Positions 1 to 6,931 of a stretch of DNA of 11,737 nucleotides are shown here, one piece after another. Position 1 is the first letter of the stretch. Each line of letters begins with the position of its first letter. Under the pieces are notes generated by a model, which was not told the DNA's origin, ran no database searches, and worked only from the letters and a program-made list of their open reading frames with translations. The DNA comes from Oscillospiraceae bacterium (GTDB lineage Bacteria; Bacillota; Clostridia; Oscillospirales; Oscillospiraceae): the NCBI GenBank assembly GCA_016296045.1, contig JAEDKB010000037.1:1-11737 (forward strand), written 5' to 3'. Both the position numbers and the translations under genes were made by a program.

Positions 1-68
1 AACTGAAAAGTTCGGAAAGCTTTTTGACTTTGCTAATCGTCCTAACAGCGGAAAGTCCAAAAAAATTC

Positions 69-105
69 TCTGATTTTGACGGTTGCGGGCTTTTTTGACA
101 GTCTG
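69..105 (+). repeat. Left copy of a 37-bp inverted repeat flanking the operon
   Basis: On the plus strand this stretch begins TCTGATTTTGACGG and ends TTTTTTGACAGTCTG. The reverse complement of 11685-11721 matches it at 35 of 37 positions; the two differences are both G/A transitions in the middle. The repeat has internal structure: TCTGA near each end and TTTTGAC twice. The last three bases (CTG) are also the first three of the hairpin at 103-134. No target-site duplication is visible outside the two copies. It could be one copy of a dispersed intergenic repeat of the genome or the end of a former mobile or invertible unit; the window cannot decide. Confidence 0.85.
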
Positions 106-134
106 ATGGCAGCCTGAAAACAGGCTGCCATCAG
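103..134 (-). terminator. Perfect 14-bp hairpin after the last gene; probable transcript end
   Basis: CTGATGGCAGCCTG pairs perfectly with CAGGCTGCCATCAG across a four-base loop. It begins six bases beyond the stop codon of the zinc-ribbon gene (140-142), the usual place for an operon terminator. Read on the minus strand it is not followed by a U-tract; the next bases are ACTGTCAAAAAAG. It may therefore be a 3' stability hairpin or a factor-assisted stop rather than a classic intrinsic terminator. Read on the plus strand it has no U-tract either. Confidence 0.6.
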
Positions 135-139
135 CACAA

Positions 140-598
140 TCAATAATAATAGGAATACGAAGTGGCTGCAATGACAACGACAATGAGCCAGATCACAAAA
201 ATGGCAGTCAGGACGATGCCGAGGATCAGGCCGATCTTGCCGAGGATGCTGCCCACCTTGGGCTTGCCGGCCAGAGGATAGCCCTGAGCGAGGTACGCAT
301 TGACCTTGCTCTTTGCGATCGCGCCGAAGACGATGCCGAGGAAGGAAAGATAGAACGTGCAGGCAAATGCGAGCGCAAGAATGCCGAATACGAGGATCGG
401 CGTGGTGTTGTAGGGAACGGTGTTTACGGGTGCAGCGTTGTAAACGGGAGCTGCATTATAAACGGGGGCCTGCTGGGCGGGAGGTGCCTGATAAACGGGT
501 GCTTCGGGTGCGGGCTGTGCCGCATTCAGGAAGGTGCCGCAGTTCGGGCAGGCATTTGCGCCTTCAGGAACATTCGTTCCGCAATTCGGACAGAACAT
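140..598 (-). CDS. Zinc-ribbon protein with proline-rich linker and two membrane segments
   Basis: This 152-residue protein is the last gene of the operon. An N-terminal zinc ribbon has paired cysteines C3/C6 and C17/C20 (two CPNCG knuckles). A Pro/Ala/Tyr-rich linker at about 25-66 repeats the unit APVY(N/Q). Two hydrophobic segments follow (about 68-92 and 119-145), with a short basic loop between them, and the tail is Tyr-rich (SYSYYY). The arrangement resembles the many small zinc_ribbon plus DUF4190-like membrane proteins of Firmicutes, whose function is unknown. The start at 598 is chosen because AAAGGAG lies 9 bases upstream and because the zinc ribbon begins at once; longer readings only add a run of Lys/Glu that overlaps this ribosome site. 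It starts 26 bp after the Cys-type hydrolase, so it is probably co-transcribed. The ribbon would be cytosolic if the first segment is an ordinary anchor. Its link to the lipid genes is by position only. Confidence 0.85.
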   Translation of the reverse strand: MFCPNCGTNVPEGANACPNCGTFLNAAQPAPEAPVYQAPPAQQAPVYNAAPVYNAAPVNTVPYNTTPILVFGILALAFACTFYLSFLGIVFGAIAKSKVNAYLAQGYPLAGKPKVGSILGKIGLILGIVLTAIFVIWLIVVVIAATSYSYYY

Positions 599-607
599 GG
601 TTTTTTT

Positions 608-614
608 CTCCTTT
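608..614 (-). promoter_or_regulatory. Ribosome binding site that fixes the zinc-ribbon start
   Basis: AAAGGAG on the minus strand is followed by a run of seven A, then CC and the ATG at 596-598. It lies in the 26-bp gap after the preceding hydrolase gene. It favours this ATG over an upstream ATG at about 619 whose first codons are themselves the Shine-Dalgarno sequence. Confidence 0.7.
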
Positions 615-624
615 TCCATAAAAT

Positions 625-1611
625 TTATTGCATCATCGGCTCTGTCTGAGCTTCCGCAGAAGGCTCCGACAGTGCCGGAGAGCACAGAAATTCGCGTATC
701 ACGCGGTCGTACCGCTCCGGATTGTTCACCCGGACGCGGGAATGAGCACCGACCTCAAACCATTCCAGCCGTTTTTCCGCAGGGCAGGCATCAAAAAGCT
801 GCTGCGCCTTCTCCGGCAGGGAGAAGCGGTCGGCTCGGCTGTGGATGAAGAGAATCGGCTTTTGAAGCTGACGGATGCGTTTTACGGGGCCGTCCGTCAC
901 CACATTTGCGTGCGAGATCAGCCGAATATACAGCATGACCTCCGCCACGAAGGGAAACAGCGGATGCTTATCTTCAATCATATGATTCTTGAAGGATTCG
1001 CAGAAGGTAGTGTACATACCGTCTGCCACCATACCGCACAGGCAGTCCGGCGCGTTTTTGTCCGTCAGCGCGAACAAGGACGCCGATGCGCCGATGCAGA
1101 TTCCGTGCAAAACGACCTGCGTATTGCCGAAGCGTTCGGAGAGCATCCTGCTCCAAACCTGCAAATCACGATATTCACGGAAGCCCAGGGAGGAAACCTT
1201 GCCCTCGGACAAGCCGTGCGCACGGTTGTCAATCACCAGCACATTGCAGCCCGCCTGACGGTAGGGCTCTGCGAAATAGTAGGAATACAAAAGCGATTCC
1301 ATCCGTCCGGGGACAATGATGACCGCCCGTTTGCCGCCGAAGTCAAAATACTCGCCGGCAAGCTTTAAGCCGTCACTGACAACGGACACCGCCTGCTTTC
1401 GCTCCTTCCACTTTTCATTCCACGCAAGCCCCTCCTGAAACATGCCCATATATTCCTCATCATCGGGAATACTACAGCTTCGGTCCCATTTTTCGGGCTT
1501 TGTCCGCACGAGCAGTACCGTATAAATTATGCCCGACATCAGCATCGTCGGCAGAAGGAAAAACAGCAATATGACGCCGACGGCAATCCAGATCCAAACA
1601 CTGAGTGTCAT
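625..1611 (-). CDS. Membrane-anchored alpha/beta hydrolase with a Cys nucleophile
   Basis: The 328-residue protein has an N-terminal hydrophobic anchor (about 5-35) and an alpha/beta-hydrolase fold of the BEM46/monoglyceride-lipase-like type. The nucleophile elbow is G-I-C-I-G (170-174): C172 stands where this group normally has Ser, read directly from a TGC codon. The acid and base fit D261 (HSRAD) and H290 (GAH). The oxyanion-region motif is VPGRMES (100-106) instead of the usual HG. RAHGLSEGK (130-138) and the following region closely match the hydrolase at 5606-6577, so the two are paralogues in one operon. Cys-His-Asp triads occur in dienelactone hydrolase, so the protein may be active; a binding or acyl-transfer role is also possible. 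GAGGTG just before the ATG overlaps the stop codon of fakA, with a gap of only 9 bp. The likely substrate is an acyl ester of a lipid, an inference from context. Confidence 0.9.
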   Translation of the reverse strand: MTLSVWIWIAVGVILLFFLLPTMLMSGIIYTVLLVRTKPEKWDRSCSIPDDEEYMGMFQEGLAWNEKWKERKQAVSVVSDGLKLAGEYFDFGGKRAVIIVPGRMESLLYSYYFAEPYRQAGCNVLVIDNRAHGLSEGKVSSLGFREYRDLQVWSRMLSERFGNTQVVLHGICIGASASLFALTDKNAPDCLCGMVADGMYTTFCESFKNHMIEDKHPLFPFVAEVMLYIRLISHANVVTDGPVKRIRQLQKPILFIHSRADRFSLPEKAQQLFDACPAEKRLEWFEVGAHSRVRVNNPERYDRVIREFLCSPALSEPSAEAQTEPMMQ

Positions 1612-1616
1612 AGCCG

Positions 1617-1622
1617 CACCTC
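1617..1622 (-). promoter_or_regulatory. Ribosome binding site embedded in the fakA stop codon
   Basis: GAGGTG on the minus strand overlaps the TGA that ends fakA (1621-1623) and lies 5 bases before the ATG of the Cys-type hydrolase (1609-1611). The arrangement implies translational coupling between the two genes. Confidence 0.65.
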
Positions 1623-3273
1623 AAAGCACGCCGAGCATCCAATGATAGGTGCTCTGACCGCCGTCGATAAAGTTTAACTCCAGCATCGGGTAGCGCTCCG
1701 TAAGCGTTTGCGATAGCTGCTCCTGTGCCTCCTCCGAAATCCCCGCGCCGCGGAAAATCACGCAGGTTTCCTTCTCCTCCATATCGGGGATCTTTTCCAG
1801 TCCGGCAAGCAGCACCTCCAGCCAATCGGAGGAAACGCAGACCAGCTCGCCGTTCAGCAGCGCAATCTGATCTCCGGCACGGCAGCTGATCTCATGGCAG
1901 GAATAGTCCCGTGAGGCCGTCGTGGAAAACAGCGTTTCAATGCTGTTGCCGCCCTCGCGCATCTGGCGCAAGCGGAAGTCGATATCGGTGCTGTTCGGAA
2001 CGTCCATGGCAATGGCGAAATAGCCCTCAACCATGCTTCCGGTGGGCAGAACGGTAATGTTATCCGCGCCGAAGAGCGTCACTGCCTGCTGCGCGGCAAG
2101 AATGATATTCTTGTTGTTCGGCAGAACGACGATATGCTCGGCATTGACCTTGCGGAATACATCGACGAACTCCTGCGAGGAGGTGTTCATGCTCGCGCCG
2201 CCGTCAATCACATAATCACAGCCCAGCTCGGCAAACAGCTCCTTCATGCCCGTTCCGTTGACCACCGCGACAACGGCAAGCGGCTTGTGCTTTCCCTGCG
2301 CGGCAGCCTGACGCATCATGTGCTCGTTGTGCTGAAGCTGCATATTTTCCAGCTTAAAGGTGAGGAATTCACCGTATTCCTGACTCAGCGTTATCACCTT
2401 CGCAGGACGAAGCGTATGGATATGTACCTTGATCCGTCTGCCGTCCTGAACGGCGGCGATCGAATTGCCGTAAAGCTTCAGATCTTCAAGATAGCGGTCG
2501 AGCGAAAAACGCTGCGTATAGCGGTCGGACTTCAATCGCTGCAGGATAAATTCCATGCAGTAGCCTTCCTCAAAGGCAGAGTTCTCGTTGAACAGCGTGA
2601 GCGACGGTGCTTCCTCCTCCGGAAGCGTTTTTGCCTCCGCACTGCGGTTCGGCGTCAGAACCTCGCCGTAGAGATATTTCAGCATTCCCTCAATAATCAG
2701 GATAAAGCCCAGCGCACCGCTGTCAACGACACCGGCCTCCTTGAGAACCGGCAGCATCTCCGGCGTATAGGCGAGCGTTTTTCGCATTTCCGCCGCATAC
2801 ATGGACAGCAGCCTTTCCACCGTCGTAGAACGGTCGATCTGCTGACGGATATGCTCGATACCCTCACGCGCAACGGTGAGAATGGTGCCCTCCGCCGGCT
2901 GCACGACTGCCGCATAGGCAACCTTATAGCCGCGGATGAACGCATTGCGAAGCTCGCCGGGATTGACATAGCCGCAATGGGTCAGCTCCAGAAAAATACC
3001 CTTAAAAATCTGCGAAAGGATCACGCCGGAATTGCCTCTGGCTCCCAGAAGCATTCCATCGCTGAGCTGCTTCAGATATGCGCCCATCTCCGGCCGTGCC
3101 TTGGCATAGCGGATACCGTTTTCAAGCGTCTTGCACATATTCGTGCCGGTATCGCCGTCCGCAACCGGAAAAACATTCAGCGCATTGACTTCTTCTTGTG
3201 AGGCCTGCAAATTGGCAAGACCGTTTAAAATCATCTTTTCAAACAGCAGGCCGTCGATTCGTTTTGTTTTCAT
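1621..3273 (-). CDS. fakA: Fatty acid kinase FakA (DhaL plus C-terminal FakA domains)
   Basis: FakA phosphorylates a fatty acid held by FakB to give acyl-phosphate, the substrate of PlsX/PlsY in Firmicutes. At 550 residues it has the usual family length. The N-terminal DhaL (DAK2) kinase domain has the Mg-ATP motif NVFPVADGDTGTN (33-45; D39, D41), GARGNSGVILSQ (77-88) and QPAEGT (125-130). The middle domain keeps C239, H284 and H286 (HIH), matching the Zn-binding Cys/His/His of Staphylococcus aureus FakA. The C-terminal DegV-like domain has PNNKN (385-389) and LPTGSMVEG (409-417), where YloV/FakA proteins more often read PTKTIPQG. Length and domain order exclude a dihydroxyacetone kinase DhaL subunit, which is about 200 residues. 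It starts 23 bp after the transporter gene, with GGAG upstream. In many Firmicutes fakA sits by the asp23-like gene yloU and recG; here it sits in a lipid operon with a FakB candidate two genes upstream. Confidence 0.93.
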   Translation of the reverse strand: MKTKRIDGLLFEKMILNGLANLQASQEEVNALNVFPVADGDTGTNMCKTLENGIRYAKARPEMGAYLKQLSDGMLLGARGNSGVILSQIFKGIFLELTHCGYVNPGELRNAFIRGYKVAYAAVVQPAEGTILTVAREGIEHIRQQIDRSTTVERLLSMYAAEMRKTLAYTPEMLPVLKEAGVVDSGALGFILIIEGMLKYLYGEVLTPNRSAEAKTLPEEEAPSLTLFNENSAFEEGYCMEFILQRLKSDRYTQRFSLDRYLEDLKLYGNSIAAVQDGRRIKVHIHTLRPAKVITLSQEYGEFLTFKLENMQLQHNEHMMRQAAAQGKHKPLAVVAVVNGTGMKELFAELGCDYVIDGGASMNTSSQEFVDVFRKVNAEHIVVLPNNKNIILAAQQAVTLFGADNITVLPTGSMVEGYFAIAMDVPNSTDIDFRLRQMREGGNSIETLFSTTASRDYSCHEISCRAGDQIALLNGELVCVSSDWLEVLLAGLEKIPDMEEKETCVIFRGAGISEEAQEQLSQTLTERYPMLELNFIDGGQSTYHWMLGVL

Positions 3274-3296
3274 AGAATCAAAATGCTCCGAGGGGA

Positions 3297-4619
3297 TTAT
3301 TTTTCGGATTTCTCCTTACCCAGCAGCTTCAGGCTCTTGGGCAGCTTCGGCATCAGCACCGCCGCAACCAGCGTTCCGAGCGCGCTGATGGCCGTCAGAT
3401 AGAATACGGTGTCGGTGTCCTTCAGGGTGGTCAGCACGACGCTTGCGCCGATGCCGGTCGCCACGCCGGAAAACAGCCCCTGCACCGCAAAATACATCGC
3501 GGAATTGGCGATTCCGGTCTTTTTCTCCTCCTGCGCGGCAAGCTCCGACGGAATGGAGTAGGCAACGGCAAACAACGCGCCGACCGCAAACGAGCAGATC
3601 AGACCGCAGAGAATGGAGATCACGGTTTTTGCCGTGCCTGCCGGCAGATAAGAAGCGGCAAACATGGAAAGCATTCCGACAGAGAAGGTCAGAAGCACAT
3701 AGGTAAAGGACACGCCGAAGCCCCACCTGCGCTGGATCTTGTTAAAGAGCATCAGCGTCAGCGGAACGGGAAGGAAGGAGGCAATCATCACATAGATCAT
3801 GCTCATGCCGGCCTTGGAGAAGTATTCGTTGATACCGCTGAGAAAGAGCTGTACGCCGAAGGTCATAAACGCATAGACGATCATCCAGAGAATGAAAGCC
3901 TTGTTGCGGAAGGTGCAGCGCAGAGATTTGATGATACTGACGGATTCGGTCTTTTCGCCAACGCCACTGCGCGTAGACGGCTCGTGAATCATGAACATCG
4001 GAATCATCATCGTCAGCGACAGCGGCAGCACGATCAGCGCCACCGTGCGGATGTTCATGCCGTTGAGCATGGCGCGAACGCCGACATAGCCAAGGATAAA
4101 ATAGATAATATCGCAGACGGATTTGACATTGGAGATAAAGGAACGGTCGCGTTCACTATCCACAATTTCCGTAAACGTTGCGTAATAAGTAACCATCGTC
4201 AGCGTATAGAAGCTGTAGAAGATACACAGCACAACGCCGTAGTAGATCGTGTTCCAAAGGGTCGCGCCGTCATTGGGGACGACGAGAAACAGCAGATAGG
4301 CCGCCACCATCGGGATAAATCCGATCATCAAAGACGGACGTCTTCTGCCCCAACGGGATTTGAGGTTATCCGTCAGCGATGCCATCGGAACGTCAATGAT
4401 GCCGTCGATGATTTTGGCCACCAGTCCGAACACCGCCCAGACTGCCGCGATGACCAGATCCTTCTGCGCGAAGGTCTGGTATGCGATGACATCCTTACCG
4501 AAGCCCGATGCAATCAGGGCGCTGCACAGATAAGAGCCCATCATCAGGTTGAGCATATTTACGCCCATGCCGGAAATCGCGTACAGCAGCATTTGCCGCT
4601 TGGTTTTCAATTTTTTCAT
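3297..4619 (-). CDS. MFS_2 (GPH/MelB-like) cation symporter
   Basis: The 440-residue integral membrane protein has about twelve hydrophobic segments. After the second comes the family signature: D72 and D76 in KIIDGIIDVPMASLTD, matching the cation-site aspartates D55/D59 of MelB, then RWGRRRP (89-95). This supports a Na+- or H+-coupled symporter. GPH members usually carry melibiose, xylosides or glucuronides, but the vertebrate lysophosphatidylcholine carrier MFSD2A belongs to the same MFS_2 family. No sugar enzyme is in the window and every catalytic neighbour handles acyl groups, so a lysolipid, acyl-glycerol, acyl-glycoside or lipid head group is the better guess; the substrate is not shown by sequence. 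The gene begins 8 bp after the DegV gene, whose last codons supply the AAGGA ribosome site, and ends 23 bp before fakA. It therefore sits between the two parts of the fatty acid kinase. Confidence 0.9.
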   Translation of the reverse strand: MKKLKTKRQMLLYAISGMGVNMLNLMMGSYLCSALIASGFGKDVIAYQTFAQKDLVIAAVWAVFGLVAKIIDGIIDVPMASLTDNLKSRWGRRRPSLMIGFIPMVAAYLLFLVVPNDGATLWNTIYYGVVLCIFYSFYTLTMVTYYATFTEIVDSERDRSFISNVKSVCDIIYFILGYVGVRAMLNGMNIRTVALIVLPLSLTMMIPMFMIHEPSTRSGVGEKTESVSIIKSLRCTFRNKAFILWMIVYAFMTFGVQLFLSGINEYFSKAGMSMIYVMIASFLPVPLTLMLFNKIQRRWGFGVSFTYVLLTFSVGMLSMFAASYLPAGTAKTVISILCGLICSFAVGALFAVAYSIPSELAAQEEKKTGIANSAMYFAVQGLFSGVATGIGASVVLTTLKDTDTVFYLTAISALGTLVAAVLMPKLPKSLKLLGKEKSEK

Positions 4620-4627
4620 AGTATTAT

Positions 4628-5560
4628 TTATCCTTCTGAAGTTAACTTGTCGAAAAGTGCGCGTTCTTCGCTGAGATCCTTGGAAATGGGCTTGCCCATA
4701 TAATACGCTGCCATCAGACCCGGCCCGATGTTGATGCCGCAGGAGGGGAATACATCGTTGACAAATACCGCCTTCGGATGGAACTTCTCCTCGATCATTT
4801 TCTTATACTCCATTGCCTGCGGCAGACGGTTGGTCTGCGCGATAAAAATGATCTGTTCTTCGGGATTTTCGATGGTTGCCTCCATGTAGCCGAGCAGGAC
4901 GGAATAGGCGGTCTTTGCGCCCTTGACCTTGCCCAGAACGGTGGTCAGACCGTTATAGTCAAATTCACCGATCGGCTTGACGCCTGCAAGCGTACCGAAG
5001 AAGGCCTTGGGCTGCGTAATGCGTCCCTTTTTCGCAACAAAGGAAAGGTCATCCAGCCAGCCGGCCTGGTGGAAGCGGTTTTTATTGTCCTCCAGCCATT
5101 GAGCCGTTTCGGCAAGGGTTTTTCCCTGGGAGCGCAGCATGGACGCATAAACCGCCATCAGACCGAAGCCCGGGCCGAAGCGCATGGAATCCACAATGCG
5201 AATCTCCGCCGAGGGATACTTCCGGAGCAGCTCTTCTCTTGCCTGCGAGGCAAAATTGAAGGCGCCGCTGATGCCGCTGGAGATCGTCAGCAGCAACACG
5301 CCCACATTCTCTGCCGCATAGGGCTCCATCGCCGCGGAAAATTCGGCAACGTTCGCCGGAGAGGTGGAATATCCGTTGGGATTCTTTTTCAAAGCGGCAT
5401 AAAAATCCTCACGGCTGTATTTTTCCCATTTCAGGAAGGCAGGTATCTCCGTTCCGTCGGGAAGCTCAATGTGACCGGGGATGACCCCGATATCATATTC
5501 TCTCTGGAATTCTTCGCTGAGGTCGCAGGTTGCATCAGCAAGGATAACAAATGATTTCAT
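4628..5560 (-). CDS. DegV family fatty-acid-binding protein (FakB candidate)
   Basis: DegV/FakB proteins bind a fatty acid in a closed pocket and present its carboxylate to FakA. This one is 310 residues, slightly longer than typical. Family landmarks in order: DATCDL (9-14), TSP (66-68, the first carboxylate-binding region), ISSGISGAF (93-101, including the usual SSxxSG), VDSMRFGPG (123-131), KKGRI (177-181), LAGVKPI (191-197) and GINIGPG (275-281). In the last motif the position that is often His (THxGPG) is N277, marking a DegV subgroup. Partner assignment to the FakA at 1621-3273 is by family and by operon; the transporter gene lies between them. The start has AAGGG about nine bases upstream, and the gap from the preceding hydrolase is 45 bp. 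Many Firmicutes have several FakB proteins with different chain preferences; the preference here cannot be read from the sequence. Confidence 0.9.
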   Translation of the reverse strand: MKSFVILADATCDLSEEFQREYDIGVIPGHIELPDGTEIPAFLKWEKYSREDFYAALKKNPNGYSTSPANVAEFSAAMEPYAAENVGVLLLTISSGISGAFNFASQAREELLRKYPSAEIRIVDSMRFGPGFGLMAVYASMLRSQGKTLAETAQWLEDNKNRFHQAGWLDDLSFVAKKGRITQPKAFFGTLAGVKPIGEFDYNGLTTVLGKVKGAKTAYSVLLGYMEATIENPEEQIIFIAQTNRLPQAMEYKKMIEEKFHPKAVFVNDVFPSCGINIGPGLMAAYYMGKPISKDLSEERALFDKLTSEG

Positions 5561-5605
5561 TGGATAACCCTTCTTTCTTTTTTTGTATGGATGATTCAGA
5601 ATCGT

Positions 5606-6577
5606 TCAGCGAGTGTGTGCGCCGCTGATTGATTCGGCGGCTTCCGAACGAAAAACATATTTTCGGACGAAAGCGCGTATGCGCTGCTTTGCCGGTTCGC
5701 CGCCCGCCATCAGGCTGACGGTATGCTGCGCGCCGTCTACCAGAAGCAGCTCCTTTTCCGAAGCGCAGGCGGCAAAGCATTTTTGTCCCTGCGCGGGCGT
5801 AACGGAAATGTCTGCCGTACCGTGCAGGAAAAATGCCGGAATTTTTGTCTGCGCCAAGCTGTCGCAGGAGGAGGTTTTCAGATCCACGTGCAGAACCAGC
5901 CTCGCGCACAGCGCAATGATCGGAACCATCACTCTTCCGGGAAGATGCCATTTGCCGCAGTCCTGTATCATCTGCTCATAGGGAGAAGCGAAGCCGCAGT
6001 CGAGGATCATGGCGCGAACCTTTTCCGAACGGATCTTGTCTGAGGCGAGCGCAACCGCCGCCGCCCCCATCGAAATGCCGCACAGAAGCAGCTTTTTCGC
6101 GCCGGTATGCTGTTGCGCCCATTCGATCCACTCAAGCAGATCGCCGCTTTCCAAAAGTCCCAGCGTGCTGCGCTTGCCCTGACTTCTTCCGTGTGCGCGC
6201 TGCTGCACCAGAAGCAGGTCACAGCCCATGCTTTTCAGCTCTTTGCCCAGAACGCAGAAGCTCGTCAGCGGCGTGGAACGAAAGCCGTGCATACAAATCG
6301 CAAGCACCTCCGCGCCGCTGTCGTACCAGTCGGCGGCAAGCTCGATGCCGTCACGGCTCGTCAGACTGACCTGTGTGCTTTTCTGCGCCCTGAGAAAGCT
6401 TGCCGCCTCACGCATTTCCGGCAGATAGGGCGCGTAATAGGAATGACTCGGATCGATCTCGTCCGGATCCACTCCGTCCTTGCGGGAAAAGACCGAAAAG
6501 AAGGCGGTCACCGCCGGACAGACAATCAAAAACAGGTACAGCAGCACCATTCCGGACAGAAGGTATAAAACAATCAT
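5606..6577 (-). CDS. Membrane-anchored alpha/beta hydrolase (Ser-Asp-His)
   Basis: The 323-residue protein has a strongly hydrophobic N-terminus (1-29), probably an uncleaved anchor. The hydrolase domain has MHGFRSTP (96-103, oxyanion-hole HG), RAHGRSQGK (127-135), nucleophile elbow G-I-S-M-G (167-171; S169), acid D256 in HGTAD and base H285 in GAQHT. All elements of a working serine hydrolase are present, of the BEM46/acylglycerol-lipase-like group. The paralogue at 625-1611 shares the anchor, RAHG motif and length but has Cys in place of S169. A plausible role is releasing acyl chains from glycerolipids or lysolipids for the activation enzymes; family members also cleave other esters, so this is context inference. 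It starts after the operon's largest gap (96 bp, 6578-6673), where I see no clear promoter, and is followed 45 bp later by the DegV gene. Confidence 0.9.
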   Translation of the reverse strand: MIVLYLLSGMVLLYLFLIVCPAVTAFFSVFSRKDGVDPDEIDPSHSYYAPYLPEMREAASFLRAQKSTQVSLTSRDGIELAADWYDSGAEVLAICMHGFRSTPLTSFCVLGKELKSMGCDLLLVQQRAHGRSQGKRSTLGLLESGDLLEWIEWAQQHTGAKKLLLCGISMGAAAVALASDKIRSEKVRAMILDCGFASPYEQMIQDCGKWHLPGRVMVPIIALCARLVLHVDLKTSSCDSLAQTKIPAFFLHGTADISVTPAQGQKCFAACASEKELLLVDGAQHTVSLMAGGEPAKQRIRAFVRKYVFRSEAAESISGAHTR

Positions 6578-6673
6578 TGCATTTCGTTTCCGTTTCTGAA
6601 CGCTCCGGCAAACTCTTTCCCACAGAGCGTATGTTTTTTTCGGAGCGGAACCGGCGTTTTTGCCGTATGCCGT

Positions 6674-6931
6674 TTATGAAAGTTTCCTCTCGATATAATC
6701 TATCACATCGCCCAGCGTGACAAAATCCGTCATTCCGACATCGTCGAAACAAATGCCAAAAGTCTCTTCAATCGCGATGACCATGTAGAGCATACTGACG
6801 GAGGTCAGCCCCATGTCGGCAATCAGACGGGAGGCATCGGTAAAACTTTCGATGCGGTCGCTGTTGCGCTGATCGGCGGAGAGGAGGATGTCCTTGAGTT
6901 GTTCTGTAATTTCTGTTCTGTTCATTTGCAT
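6674..6931 (-). CDS. Acyl carrier protein
   Basis: An 85-residue carrier protein. The phosphopantetheine site is S44 in GLTSVSMLYMV, followed by the typical helix IAIEETFGI (about 52-60) and TLGDVIDYIERKL at the C-terminus. The usual Asp-Ser-Leu triplet is Thr-Ser-Val, so the acidic residue before the serine is missing. This points to a specialised carrier and not the housekeeping fatty-acid-synthesis ACP. The ATG at 6929-6931 is inside the end of the ligase gene; a second ATG at 6923-6925 overlaps the ligase stop as ATGA and would give 83 residues. Neither has a strong ribosome site, so the start is uncertain by two codons and translation is probably coupled. Its likely partner is the ligase immediately upstream, which would load it, and one or both PlsC enzymes, which could use the acyl-ACP. 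Confidence 0.9.
   Translation of the reverse strand: MQMNRTEITEQLKDILLSADQRNSDRIESFTDASRLIADMGLTSVSMLYMVIAIEETFGICFDDVGMTDFVTLGDVIDYIERKLS

Noticed and set aside
1..68. Partial gene or second element at the left edge
   Set aside because: No frame with coding character and no recognisable motif; only short A/T runs and a twice-occurring CGGAAAG.
2134..3201. Long plus-strand open frame of 355 codons, with others at 3984-4703, 7780-8538 and 4778-5554
   Set aside because: They lie opposite well-recognised minus-strand genes (fakA, transporter, ligase, DegV), are rich in Arg/His/Gln as expected of antisense frames in this base composition, and show no domain.
1621..3273. Dihydroxyacetone kinase subunit DhaL
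   Set aside because: The N-terminal domain is DhaL-like, but the protein is 550 residues with the Cys/His/His middle domain and a DegV-like C-terminus, which is FakA architecture; no dhaK is present.
6601..6647. Seven-base inverted pair (CGCTCCG/CGGAGCG) in the 96-bp gap, as a terminator or operator
   Set aside because: The arms are 33 bases apart with no U-tract, and a short chance match is expected in such sequence.
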